Source: Ruminococcus bovis | GTDB lineage: Bacteria; Bacillota; Clostridia; Oscillospirales; Acutalibacteraceae | Assembly (NCBI RefSeq): GCF_005601135.1 | Contig: NZ_CP039381.1 | Location: 1,857,941-1,921,940 of the forward strand | Length of the DNA stretch: 64,000 nt | Direction of reading: 5' to 3' | Part shown: in pieces, positions 24,248-32,726 of the stretch | How the letters are laid out: every line of letters begins with the position of its first letter | Position numbering within the stretch: the stretch's first letter is position 1 | The notes under the pieces: generated by a model | What the model was told of the DNA's origin: nothing | Seen by the model: only the letters and a program-made list of their open reading frames with translations | Databases searched by the model: none | Position numbers and translations under genes: made by a program

Positions 24248-25066
24248 ATGGAAGTAACCTTTCCGGGTTTAGGACTGGAGTTTAATATTAACAGAGAGGC
24301 TTTTAGCATAGGTAGTTTAAGTGTCTATTGGTATGGCATTATTATTGCATCAGGTCTTGTTTTGGCTTGTATCTATGCATTTGTGAGAGCTGATTATTTT
24401 AAGATTGATAAGAATAAATTATTAAATACAGTTATTGTAGGTATCATTTGTGCTATAATAGGTGCAAGACTTTACTATGTACTGTTTAGTTGGGACGATT
24501 ACAAAAACAACCTTATGGATATTTTCTATATAAATAAGGGAGGACTTGCTATCTATGGTGGCCTTATAGGTGCTATCTTAGGTGGTGGCATTACTTGTAA
24601 ACTTCAAAAGCAAGAACTGTTACCTGTACTTGACGTTGCCTCAATCGGTTTCTTAATCGGTCAAGGCATAGGCAGATGGGGTAACTTCTTTAACCAAGAG
24701 GCTTTTGGTTCACAAACAGATTTACCATGGAGAATGGTAAGTGAAAACACAGGCAATGTTGGTGTTCATCCTTGTTTTTTGTATGAGTCAATATGGTGTT
24801 TATTAGGTGTACTTGTACTCCATATTTTAAGTAAAAAGTGGTATCACTTTAAAGGTCAAATCTTCCTATGCTATATGGTATGGTATGGATTTGAAAGAAT
24901 GATTGTAGAGGGACTTCGTACAGACAGTCTTTATATGACTTTCTCAATTTTTGGATATACTCCAAGAGTAAGTCAAGTGCTTTCAGCTTGTATTTTTGTA
25001 ACAGGCATTGTTCTGTTAATAATATTTAGAAAAAAGAGGAATGTAAAAAATGGCGATAATAATTGA
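24248..25066 (+). CDS. lgt: Prolipoprotein diacylglyceryl transferase
   Basis: 272 aa, with seven predicted membrane segments. The Lgt signature [13 protein letters not shown] is intact near residue 141, and the N-terminal [12 protein letters not shown] is typical. It transfers diacylglycerol from phosphatidylglycerol to the lipobox cysteine of prolipoproteins, such as the substrate-binding protein at 57559. GGAGG precedes the ATG. Its last 17 bases overlap the folD start, so the two are translationally linked. Confidence 0.95.
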   Translation: MEVTFPGLGLEFNINREAFSIGSLSVYWYGIIIASGLVLACIYAFVRADYFKIDKNKLLNTVIVGIICAIIGARLYYVLFSWDDYKNNLMDIFYINKGGLAIYGGLIGAILGGGITCKLQKQELLPVLDVASIGFLIGQGIGRWGNFFNQEAFGSQTDLPWRMVSENTGNVGVHPCFLYESIWCLLGVLVLHILSKKWYHFKGQIFLCYMVWYGFERMIVEGLRTDSLYMTFSIFGYTPRVSQVLSACIFVTGIVLLIIFRKKRNVKNGDNN

Positions 25067-25901
25067 CGGTAAGAAAGTTTCTGCCGAAGTAAAGGAACAG
25101 GTAAGAATTGAAACAGAAGAACTGATTAAAAAGGGTATTAAGCCCGGTCTTGCAGTTATCATTGTTGGTGATGACCCTGCATCAAGAGTTTATGTAAACA
25201 ACAAGAAAAAAGCTTGTGAAAAGGTAGGTTTCTTGTCAAAAGAATTTGCACTACCTGCAACAACTACTCAGGAAGAACTACTTGCATTAGTAAATGAACT
25301 TAACGAAGATAAAGAAATCAACGGTATTCTTTGTCAGTTACCTTTACCAAAGGGTCTTGATGAAAAGGCTGTTATTGAGGCAATTTCACCACTAAAAGAT
25401 GTTGATGCTTTCCATGCATCAAATGTTGGTAAAATTATGATTGGTGACTATGACTTTTTACCATGTACACCTGCCGGTGTTATGGAAATGCTACATAGCT
25501 ACAATATTCCTGTAGAAGGTAAGGAATGTGTAGTTATCGGTAGAAGTAATATTGTAGGTAAGCCTATGGCAATGCTACTACTTCACGAAAACGGTACAGT
25601 TACAATCACTCATAGCCGTACAAAGAACCTAAAAGAAGTTACTAAGAGAGCTGACATTCTTGTTGCTGCTATCGGTAAGCCAAAGTTTGTTACTGCCGAT
25701 ATGGTTAAGGAAGGTGCAGTTGTAATTGATGTTGGTATGGACAGAGATGAAAACGGCAAACTTTGTGGTGATGTTGACTTTGAAAATGTAAAGGAAAAGT
25801 GTTCTGCAATTACTCCTGTACCGGGTGGTGTAGGTCCTATGACTATTGCAGTGCTAATGAAAAACACACTAAAGGCTTGTAAAATCCAAAATAACCTATA
25901 A
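25050..25901 (+). CDS. folD: Bifunctional methylenetetrahydrofolate dehydrogenase/cyclohydrolase
   Basis: 283 aa. FolD signatures are present: [13 protein letters not shown] with the catalytic Lys, [33 protein letters not shown] for NADP binding, and [10 protein letters not shown] near the C-terminus. It interconverts methylene- and formyl-tetrahydrofolate in one-carbon metabolism. It overlaps lgt by 17 bases and ends before a separate ribosomal promoter. Confidence 0.96.
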   Translation: MAIIIDGKKVSAEVKEQVRIETEELIKKGIKPGLAVIIVGDDPASRVYVNNKKKACEKVGFLSKEFALPATTTQEELLALVNELNEDKEINGILCQLPLPKGLDEKAVIEAISPLKDVDAFHASNVGKIMIGDYDFLPCTPAGVMEMLHSYNIPVEGKECVVIGRSNIVGKPMAMLLLHENGTVTITHSRTKNLKEVTKRADILVAAIGKPKFVTADMVKEGAVVIDVGMDRDENGKLCGDVDFENVKEKCSAITPVPGGVGPMTIAVLMKNTLKACKIQNNL

Positions 25902-25935
25902 TTCAAGAATATTTCAAGATATTTTCAAATATACA

Positions 25936-25964
25936 TTGACAAATACTGTACTTTGTGATATAGT
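25936..25964 (+). promoter_or_regulatory. Promoter of the rplU-prp-rpmA operon
   Basis: TTGACA (25936-25941), a 17-base spacer and TATAGT (25959-25964): a near-consensus sigma-A promoter. Confidence 0.8.
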
Positions 25965-25969
25965 ATAGA

Positions 25970-26040
25970 AACCGCATATTGTGGGTTATAAGTAAACTTA
26001 GGTTTCACCTAACGGTAGCGAGTCTAAATAAAGGAATGGT
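25970..26040 (+). ncRNA. Putative ribosomal protein L21 leader RNA
   Basis: The ~75-base untranslated leader contains AGGTTTCACCTAACGGTAGC and CGAGTCTAAATAAAGGAATG just before rplU. This resembles the Firmicutes L21 leader class, an autoregulatory mRNA structure bound by L21. I judged by eye; a covariance-model search would decide. Confidence 0.55.
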
Positions 26041-26048
26041 ACTTAATT

Positions 26049-26345
26049 ATGTACGCTATTATCAAAACAGGTGGTAAGCAGTATAAGGTTACTGAAGGTC
26101 AGGAAATCTTCATCGAAAAGCTTACAGCTGAAGAAAACGAAACAGTAGAAATCCCAGTAGTTGCAGTAGGTAACGAAGATGGTACTCTTGATTTTGCTGA
26201 AGGCAAGACAGTTTCAGCAAAGGTTCTTAAGAACGGCAAGGGCAAGAAGATCACAGTTTTCACTTATAAGCCAAAGAAGGGCGAAAAGAGAAAAATGGGT
26301 CACAGACAGCCATATACAAAGGTTACAATCGAAAAGATTAACTAA
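26049..26345 (+). CDS. rplU: 50S ribosomal protein L21
   Basis: 98 aa, beginning [14 protein letters not shown] and ending with the characteristic GHRQPYTKV. It binds 23S rRNA. It is the first gene of the conserved rplU-prp-rpmA operon; its stop codon overlaps the next ATG. Confidence 0.97.
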   Translation: MYAIIKTGGKQYKVTEGQEIFIEKLTAEENETVEIPVVAVGNEDGTLDFAEGKTVSAKVLKNGKGKKITVFTYKPKKGEKRKMGHRQPYTKVTIEKIN

Positions 26346-26662
26346 TGACGAAAGTTGATTTCTTACTTCACGATGGCTTAATTACAGGTTTTACCATTAC
26401 AGACCATGCTGAATACGGCGAAGAAGGTTCAGACATTCTTTGTGCAGCAATTAGTTCAGCAGCTTATATGACAGTAAATACTATTACAGATATTCTGGGT
26501 ATAGTAGTTGGTGTTGAGGTCAAGGATGGTTATATGGAAGTTAAGTTAGAGGAAGAAGATGCACCGAAAGCTAAAACAATTTTAGATGGCTTTCAACTTC
26601 ATATTCAAGGACTTAAAGAAGAATATGATGAATTTATTAAGATAAAAATTTCGGAGGTATAA
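26345..26662 (+). CDS. prp: Ribosomal-processing cysteine protease Prp
   Basis: 105 aa (YsxB family). The catalytic His lies in [13 protein letters not shown] and the catalytic Cys in ILCAAISSA. Prp removes the N-terminal extension of L27 during ribosome assembly in Firmicutes. Its place between rplU and rpmA is diagnostic, and the extended L27 substrate is encoded immediately downstream. Confidence 0.93.
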   Translation: MTKVDFLLHDGLITGFTITDHAEYGEEGSDILCAAISSAAYMTVNTITDILGIVVGVEVKDGYMEVKLEEEDAPKAKTILDGFQLHIQGLKEEYDEFIKIKISEV

Positions 26663-26663
26663 C

Positions 26664-26948
26664 ATGCTAAAGATTAACATTCAGTTATTTGCTCATAAAA
26701 AAGGTATGGGTTCTACAAAGAACGGTAGAGATAGCGAATCAAAGCGTCTAGGCGTTAAGAGAGCAGACGGTCAGTTTGTTCTTGCAGGTAATATCCTAGT
26801 AAAGCAGAGAGGCACACATATTCATCCAGGTGAAAATGTAGGCAGAGGTTCTGACGATACACTATTTGCTAAGATTGATGGTGTTGTTCGTTTTGAAAGA
26901 GTAGGCAAGGACAGAAAGCGTGCTTGCGTATATCCTGTTGAACAGTAA
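26664..26948 (+). CDS. rpmA: 50S ribosomal protein L27 with cleavable N-terminal extension
   Basis: 94 aa. [20 protein letters not shown] shows the Firmicutes extension, with the Prp cleavage site expected between LFA and HKKG. The mature N-terminus reaches the peptidyl-transferase centre. GGAGG precedes the ATG, and a terminator follows at 26960. Confidence 0.97.
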   Translation: MLKINIQLFAHKKGMGSTKNGRDSESKRLGVKRADGQFVLAGNILVKQRGTHIHPGENVGRGSDDTLFAKIDGVVRFERVGKDRKRACVYPVEQ

Positions 26949-26959
26949 TTAATGTATTT

Positions 26960-26990
26960 GGGTGGTATATAGTTACCACCCTTTTCTTTT
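26960..26990 (+). terminator. Terminator of the rplU-prp-rpmA operon
   Basis: An 8-bp stem (GGGTGGTA / TACCACCC) with a 6-base loop, then TTTTCTTTT. Confidence 0.8.
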
Positions 26991-27008
26991 ATCCAAGGAG
27001 TCATTTTT

Positions 27009-27332
27009 ATGAATTATGATGTAAACAAAGGCGATAAGAAGATAATGAACAATAACCCTACTGTTAAGAATGTTAATATGGTCAACGACCTTATCGGTGA
27101 CAGTGGTGACACTAAGGGTTATAAAAGAGTTATTATAGTTTTATCGGTTATTCTATTTTTAATAGGTATGTTGTTCTTTATTTTTGGCAAAATAGTATCC
27201 GGAGTATTCTTTTTTGTTATAGGTGGAATTCTTCTTATTACAACATTTAAAGTAAAAATGAACAAAAAGAAGTATCAAATTAGTAGAGAAGTAAAAAATA
27301 TAGAACCATTATTTAAAGATAATAAGGAATAA
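27009..27332 (+). CDS. Small membrane protein of unknown function
   Basis: 107 aa. A polar N-terminus of about 40 residues is followed by two adjacent hydrophobic segments (VIIVLSVILFLIGMLFFIFG and VFFFVIGGILLITTF), then a basic tail (KVKMNKKKYQ). AAGGAG lies 8 bases before the ATG. It sits between rpmA and obgE and ends 3 bases before obgE, so the two are co-transcribed. No family is recognised. Confidence 0.7.
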   Translation: MNYDVNKGDKKIMNNNPTVKNVNMVNDLIGDSGDTKGYKRVIIVLSVILFLIGMLFFIFGKIVSGVFFFVIGGILLITTFKVKMNKKKYQISREVKNIEPLFKDNKE

Positions 27333-28607
<1,275 letters not shown>

Positions 28608-28615
28608 GGTAGCTT

Positions 28616-29014
28616 ATGAATTTAGAAAACAATAACCCAAAGCTGATTTCACCATTAACATTGGCATTTGTAGGTGACGGTGTATATGATTTACTTGTTA
28701 GAAAGTACCTTGTTAATCACCACGACCTACATGTTGGTGAATTAAATAAAATGAAAGTTAAGTTTGTAAACTGCAAAAGCCAAGCTGAGTTTGCAAAGAT
28801 GCTAATGCCTATTTTAACAGAAGAAGAGCTTTCTATTTATAAGCGTGGCAGAAATGCCTCCCCAAAATGTACACCAAAACATGGCACAGTAGGGGATTAT
28901 CACAGTGCAACAGGTTTTGAAGCACTTTTCGGTTTCTTATATCTAAAGGGTGAAACCGACAGAATAGAAACTCTTTTCAATAAAATAGTGGAAAGCAGAG
29001 AAATTACAGAATAA
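28616..29014 (+). CDS. mrnC: Mini-ribonuclease III
   Basis: 132 aa, an RNase III catalytic domain without a dsRNA-binding domain. LTLAFVGDGVYDLLVRKYLV holds the catalytic acidic residues, and TGFEALFGFLYL is the second signature. It matures 23S rRNA ends in Firmicutes. It starts 8 bases after obgE. Confidence 0.92.
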   Translation: MNLENNNPKLISPLTLAFVGDGVYDLLVRKYLVNHHDLHVGELNKMKVKFVNCKSQAEFAKMLMPILTEEELSIYKRGRNASPKCTPKHGTVGDYHSATGFEALFGFLYLKGETDRIETLFNKIVESREITE

Positions 29015-29037
29015 CAAAAAATATCTCATATTTTCTA

Positions 29038-29065
29038 TTGACAATTTGAAATATTTTGTTATAAT
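29038..29065 (+). promoter_or_regulatory. Promoter of the rpsF-ssb-rpsR operon
   Basis: TTGACA (29038-29043), a 16-base spacer and TATAAT (29060-29065), both full consensus hexamers. Confidence 0.85.
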
Positions 29066-29074
29066 AATTTAGTG

Positions 29075-29130
29075 TGTGAATTAGTACACAATCCTTGCGT
29101 GTAGGAAATACACGCCAATATGTCCAGAAG
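29075..29130 (+). ncRNA. Structured leader of rpsF; possible S6:S18 regulatory RNA
   Basis: The leader has a 7-bp hairpin (GCGTGTA / TACACGC with loop GGAAA, 29097-29115) between the promoter and AGGAGG of rpsF. An autoregulatory S6:S18 element is known in this position in many bacteria. The assignment is tentative because I cannot test the conserved loop. Confidence 0.35.
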
Positions 29131-29143
29131 GAGGTGCAGATAA

Positions 29144-29440
29144 ATGGCAGAAATTACAGCTAAGTACGAAACAGTTATGGTACTTTCTATGAAATTAGGT
29201 GAAGAAGGTATCCAGAGCACAATCGCTAAGTTCAAGGATCTTGTTGAAAAGCATGCCACACTGCAGGAAGTTGATGAATGGGGTAAGCGTAAGCTTGCAT
29301 ACCTAATCAACAAAGAAGCAGAAGGCTACTATGTTCTAATTAACTTTGAATCAAATGCAGAGTTCCCAGCAGAACTAGACAGAATCTACAAGATTACTGA
29401 TGGCGTTCTACGCTCAATGATCATTAAGAAGGAAGACTAA
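29144..29440 (+). CDS. rpsF: 30S ribosomal protein S6
   Basis: 98 aa, with YETVMVLSMKLGEEG at the start and the typical WGKRKLAYLINKEAEGYYVL. S6 pairs with S18 on the 30S platform. First gene of the rpsF-ssb-rpsR operon. Confidence 0.97.
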   Translation: MAEITAKYETVMVLSMKLGEEGIQSTIAKFKDLVEKHATLQEVDEWGKRKLAYLINKEAEGYYVLINFESNAEFPAELDRIYKITDGVLRSMIIKKED

Positions 29441-29491
29441 TCGAATAATCAAGAAGTAGGCTTTATAGCTGAATGTGAAAGGATGTAAGTT

Positions 29492-29983
29492 ATGTTAAAC
29501 AGAGTTATTTTAATGGGTAGAATTACTCAAGATTTAGAATTAAAGACAACAGCAAGTGGTATTTCTGTAACATCATTTTCTATCGCTGTAGATAGAAATT
29601 ATGTTAAACAAGGTGAACAGCGTCAGACAGACTTTATTAATATTGTTTGTTGGCGTCAACAGGCTGAGTTTGTTTGTCGTTATTTTGGCAAAGGCTCAAT
29701 GATTGCCATTGAAGGTCAGCTTCAGTCAAGAACTTACCAAGCAAAAGATGGCACAAACCGTTATGTAACAGAAGTAGTTGCTGATAATGTTTCATTTACA
29801 GGCGAAAGAAGAGATCAAAACAATAACGGTTATGGTAACAACAACGGTTACGGTAACTATAACCAAGCTCCTCAGCAGTCTTACAATCAAGCTCCTGTTC
29901 AGCAACAACAACCGGCATCTTATTCAAACGGTACTTCTTCAGATTTTGAAGAAATGCCACTTGATGACGATTTACCATTCTAA
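29492..29983 (+). CDS. ssb: Single-stranded DNA-binding protein
   Basis: 163 aa. The OB fold (1-105: MLNRVILMGRITQDLELKTT, IVCWRQQAEFVCRYFGKG) is followed by a Gln/Asn/Gly-rich linker (about 110-150) and the acidic tip EMPLDDDLPF that recruits partner proteins. It lies between rpsF and rpsR as usual in Firmicutes. Confidence 0.97.
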   Translation: MLNRVILMGRITQDLELKTTASGISVTSFSIAVDRNYVKQGEQRQTDFINIVCWRQQAEFVCRYFGKGSMIAIEGQLQSRTYQAKDGTNRYVTEVVADNVSFTGERRDQNNNGYGNNNGYGNYNQAPQQSYNQAPVQQQQPASYSNGTSSDFEEMPLDDDLPF

Positions 29984-30028
29984 TTAGTATTTTACTAAAA
30001 CCTAATTTTATAAAGGAGATTAACTACA

Positions 30029-30265
30029 ATGGCAGATAGACCAAACCGTGGCAGAAAGTCACGCAGAAAAGTTTGTGGCTTTTGCGTAGATAAGGTAGAA
30101 AAGATTGACTACAAAGACATCGCAAGACTTCGTCGTTATATGTCTGAAAGAGCTAAGATTCTTCCTAGAAGAGTTACAGGTACATGTGCAGCTCACCAGA
30201 GAGAACTAACAGTAGCAATCAAGAGAGCAAGACAGATCGCTCTTCTTCCTTACACAAGCGACTGA
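30029..30265 (+). CDS. rpsR: 30S ribosomal protein S18
   Basis: 78 aa, with the core [20 protein letters not shown] and [15 protein letters not shown]. The N-terminus holds CGFCVDK, a two-cysteine form typical of zinc-binding S18. AAAGGAG lies upstream and a terminator follows. Confidence 0.97.
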   Translation: MADRPNRGRKSRRKVCGFCVDKVEKIDYKDIARLRRYMSERAKILPRRVTGTCAAHQRELTVAIKRARQIALLPYTSD

Positions 30266-30279
30266 TTATAAATTATTTT

Positions 30280-30308
30280 GCGACCTCATTATGGGGTCGC
30301 TTTTTTTG
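30280..30308 (+). terminator. Terminator of the rpsF-ssb-rpsR operon
   Basis: A 7-bp stem (GCGACCT / GGGTCGC, including a G-U pair) with a 7-base loop and seven T residues. Confidence 0.88.
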
Positions 30309-30426
30309 TTGTTATTCTTGACTAACTAAATTCATCATTGTATAATATCAATGAAAAGAGTTTACATAAATAAAATAATTATATGCAAAATTTTATATAA
30401 TGTATTTATATGAAAAGGAGTATTGT

Positions 30427-31935
30427 ATGCGAGGAGTAAAAACATCAAAGTCAAGAATAAGAAAGCAGATTTTCACCGAAATTGCAAAACTTGCTTTTGA
30501 AGGTTGGGATGCTGACAAATTCCAGAGCCTACCTTACAAAATTATCAAAGGTGAAATTGCCCACTATAGAGATAGTGTTTTTGTTGAAAGAGCAGTAGTA
30601 GGGGAAAGACTGAGAGCAGCAATGGGCTTTCCACTTAGAGATTATAACGAATTTTCTCCAATAACCGAGGGTATCGAGGAAGAACTTTTTAATGATAAGT
30701 ATTACGAGCCACCTCTAATTGATATTATTAAGTTTGCTTGTAATAAGTGTGCCGAGAACAGAGTCTTTGTTACAAATGCTTGCCAAAATTGTCTTGAACA
30801 CCCTTGTGTAGAGATTTGCCCTAAAAAAGCAGTTTCCATTGTAGATGGTCAGTCACATATTGATGAAGATAAGTGCATAAAATGTGGTAGATGCGTTAAT
30901 GTTTGTGAGTATCATGCAATAGTTCGTCACGAAAGACCTTGTGCTAAAGTCTGTGGTATGAAAGCAATTAAGTCCGATGAATATGGCAGAGCAGAAATTG
31001 ACCATGATAAATGTGTATCTTGTGGTATGTGTCTAGTTAATTGCCCATTTGGAGCAATTATTGATAAGAGCCAGATTTTCCAAACAATCTCTGCATTAAA
31101 AAGTGAAACACCGGTTTATGCTGCAATTGCACCGGCTTTTTCAGGTCAGTTTGGCAATGTAACACAAGGTCAAATCCGTAATGCATTTAAAGAGCTTGGC
31201 TTTACCGATGTAGTAGAAGTTGCAATCGGTGCTGACCTTTGTACAATTGAAGAGGCTAACGACTTTATTAAGGAAGTACCTGAGAAGCAACCGTTTATGG
31301 CAACATCATGTTGTCCTGCATGGTCAGTTATGGCGAAAAAATTATTCCCTGAGTTTGCACCATATATTTCAATGGCACTGACTCCAATGGTGCTAACAGG
31401 TAGATTAATTAAGAAAAAGTACCCTGATTGCAAGGTTGTTTTTGTTGGTCCTTGTGCTGCTAAAAAGTTAGAGGCAAGAAGAAAGTCAATCCGTAGTGAT
31501 GTTGACTTTGTACTAACTTTTGAAGAATTTAGTGCAATTCTTGATGCAAAAGGAATTGATATTTCTAAATGTGAAGACGGTGAACCATTCAAGGAAGGCA
31601 GTGGAGATGGCAACGGCTTTGCAGTAAGTGGTGGTGTAGCAAAGGCAGTTGAAAATATTATTAAAGAGATTGACCCTAATAGAGAAGTCCTAACTGCTAG
31701 AGCAGAGGGACTGCCTGAATGTCGCAAAATGCTCCAAATTGCCAAAGCCGGTAAGTATGACGGTTATCTATTAGAGGGTATGGGCTGTCCGGGAGGTTGT
31801 GTTGCAGGTGCCGGTACAATTGCACCGGTTAACAAGACCACTCAAGCAGTTAATAAAAAGGTGAAAGACTCGGAACACCTAACACCATCAATGTCAAAAT
31901 ATAAGGAATATTTGCCACTTCTTGAAGAAAATTGA
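30427..31935 (+). CDS. [FeFe]-hydrogenase-like protein with two 4Fe-4S clusters
   Basis: 502 aa from the ATG after AAGGAG; an in-frame start 27 bases earlier lacks a site. Two ferredoxin-type Cys sets lie at 150/153/156/160 and 196/199/202/206, with further cysteines at 105-131. The H-cluster signatures are TSCCPAW (293-299), GPCAAKKLE (341-349) and CPGGC (454-458). All H-cluster cysteines are present, in the variant wording seen in monomeric 'group B'-like clostridial proteins. It may make or sense H2. It stands alone: no hydrogenase partner or maturase gene is in the window. Confidence 0.85.
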   Translation: MRGVKTSKSRIRKQIFTEIAKLAFEGWDADKFQSLPYKIIKGEIAHYRDSVFVERAVVGERLRAAMGFPLRDYNEFSPITEGIEEELFNDKYYEPPLIDIIKFACNKCAENRVFVTNACQNCLEHPCVEICPKKAVSIVDGQSHIDEDKCIKCGRCVNVCEYHAIVRHERPCAKVCGMKAIKSDEYGRAEIDHDKCVSCGMCLVNCPFGAIIDKSQIFQTISALKSETPVYAAIAPAFSGQFGNVTQGQIRNAFKELGFTDVVEVAIGADLCTIEEANDFIKEVPEKQPFMATSCCPAWSVMAKKLFPEFAPYISMALTPMVLTGRLIKKKYPDCKVVFVGPCAAKKLEARRKSIRSDVDFVLTFEEFSAILDAKGIDISKCEDGEPFKEGSGDGNGFAVSGGVAKAVENIIKEIDPNREVLTARAEGLPECRKMLQIAKAGKYDGYLLEGMGCPGGCVAGAGTIAPVNKTTQAVNKKVKDSEHLTPSMSKYKEYLPLLEEN

Positions 31936-32204
31936 TTTACAACATTGTAACAAACAGATATTATATATGTAAAATGTTATACAAGGTAACTAATAACCAA
32001 GTCAATTATTTTTATATATTGCACAAACTTTATTAAATTATTAATAAAACCTTGAATATTTAGATACTTAGTGATATATTTATAAGGTAACACAAATATT
32101 TTTAGTTGTGTATCTATAATTTTTTCGCCCAATATATTGATTTTTGTATCTAAATATGTTATTATACTATTAGATATTTACGGTAGTCGTAGAGGAGGAT
32201 AAGT
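31936..32204. promoter_or_regulatory. Gene-free AT-rich stretch with the promoter of the 66-aa peptide gene
   Basis: TTGATT (32137-32142), 17 bases, TATTAT (32160-32165), then a GAGGAGG ribosome site before 32205. The promoter repeats almost exactly upstream of the large surface-protein gene (32566-32594). Nothing else is recognisable in 31936-32130. Confidence 0.55.
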
Positions 32205-32405
32205 ATGAAAAAAGTTTATGAAACTCCAACAATAGAATATGATGATTTTGAACTTGATTCACTTGTATGCGCAAACCTATATGGCTCAAACCATAATAAA
32301 AGAAGTACGGAGTTTTATGCTATCGGTGGAGGAACTGTCGGTGCAAGCAGTGCCGAAGGTAATGTTCCTATCATTGATACCGGTGACGGTGACGATTTGT
32401 TCTAA
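32205..32405 (+). CDS. 66-aa peptide, candidate RiPP-type precursor
   Basis: The N-terminus MKKVYETPTIEYDDFELDSL has the short basic start, YxxP and acidic stretch common to clostridial precursor-like peptides. The C-terminal part is rich in Gly, Ser, Thr and Asp (IGGGTVGASSAEGN) and ends GDGDDLF. It has no signal peptide and a single cysteine (VCANLY). A strong AGGAGG site, its own promoter and its own terminator mark it as a real, highly translated gene. A PqqD-like protein, kinase-like protein, peptidase and ABC exporter lie 8 kb downstream on the same strand. A precursor role is inference. Confidence 0.65.
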   Translation: MKKVYETPTIEYDDFELDSLVCANLYGSNHNKRSTEFYAIGGGTVGASSAEGNVPIIDTGDGDDLF

Positions 32406-32420
32406 TAATCAATACTATTT

Positions 32421-32448
32421 ACAGACCTCTTATGAGGTCTGTTTTTTT
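32421..32448 (+). terminator. Terminator of the 66-aa peptide gene
   Basis: Perfect 9-bp stem (ACAGACCTC / GAGGTCTGT), a TTAT loop and a T run. Confidence 0.88.
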
Positions 32449-32565
32449 ATATTTACCACTCTTTGTGCAATATGTATAAAAGTATTTCTATGTTAGTTAT
32501 TATAATTCTTTAAGATAATTAAGTTTAGTAAACATATACAAATCAAAGTTATTTTGCGAAAATAG

Positions 32566-32594
32566 TTGATTTTACTGAATAAAAATGTTATTAT
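32566..32594 (+). promoter_or_regulatory. Promoter of the 2,149-aa surface-protein gene
   Basis: TTGATT (32566-32571), 17 bases, TATTAT (32589-32594). Both hexamers and the spacer end (AATGTTATTAT) resemble the promoter at 32137. Confidence 0.6.
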
Positions 32595-32607
32595 GATAAT
32601 AAATAAT

Positions 32608-32712
32608 TGTGGGTTTTTGCACCCTTTTTTCGGTTGCAAACTATTGATGGTCAGGCAGTAGAATCGAAATAAATGTGCAAATGTTCACAACTTCTTATGC
32701 AATTATTTGTAA
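32608..32712 (+). promoter_or_regulatory. Structured 5' leader of the surface-protein gene
   Basis: Two hairpins: TTTGCA / TGCAAA around 32616-32640, and CTATTG / CAGTAG around 32641-32661. A T run after the first suggests a possible attenuator. No known riboswitch class is recognised. Confidence 0.35.
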
Positions 32713-32726
32713 TGGAGGTATAAAAA

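Noticed and set aside
32608..32712. Cyclic di-GMP or other known riboswitch before the large surface-protein gene.
   Set aside because: The conserved core sequences of the class I c-di-GMP aptamer are not present and the hairpins are too few.
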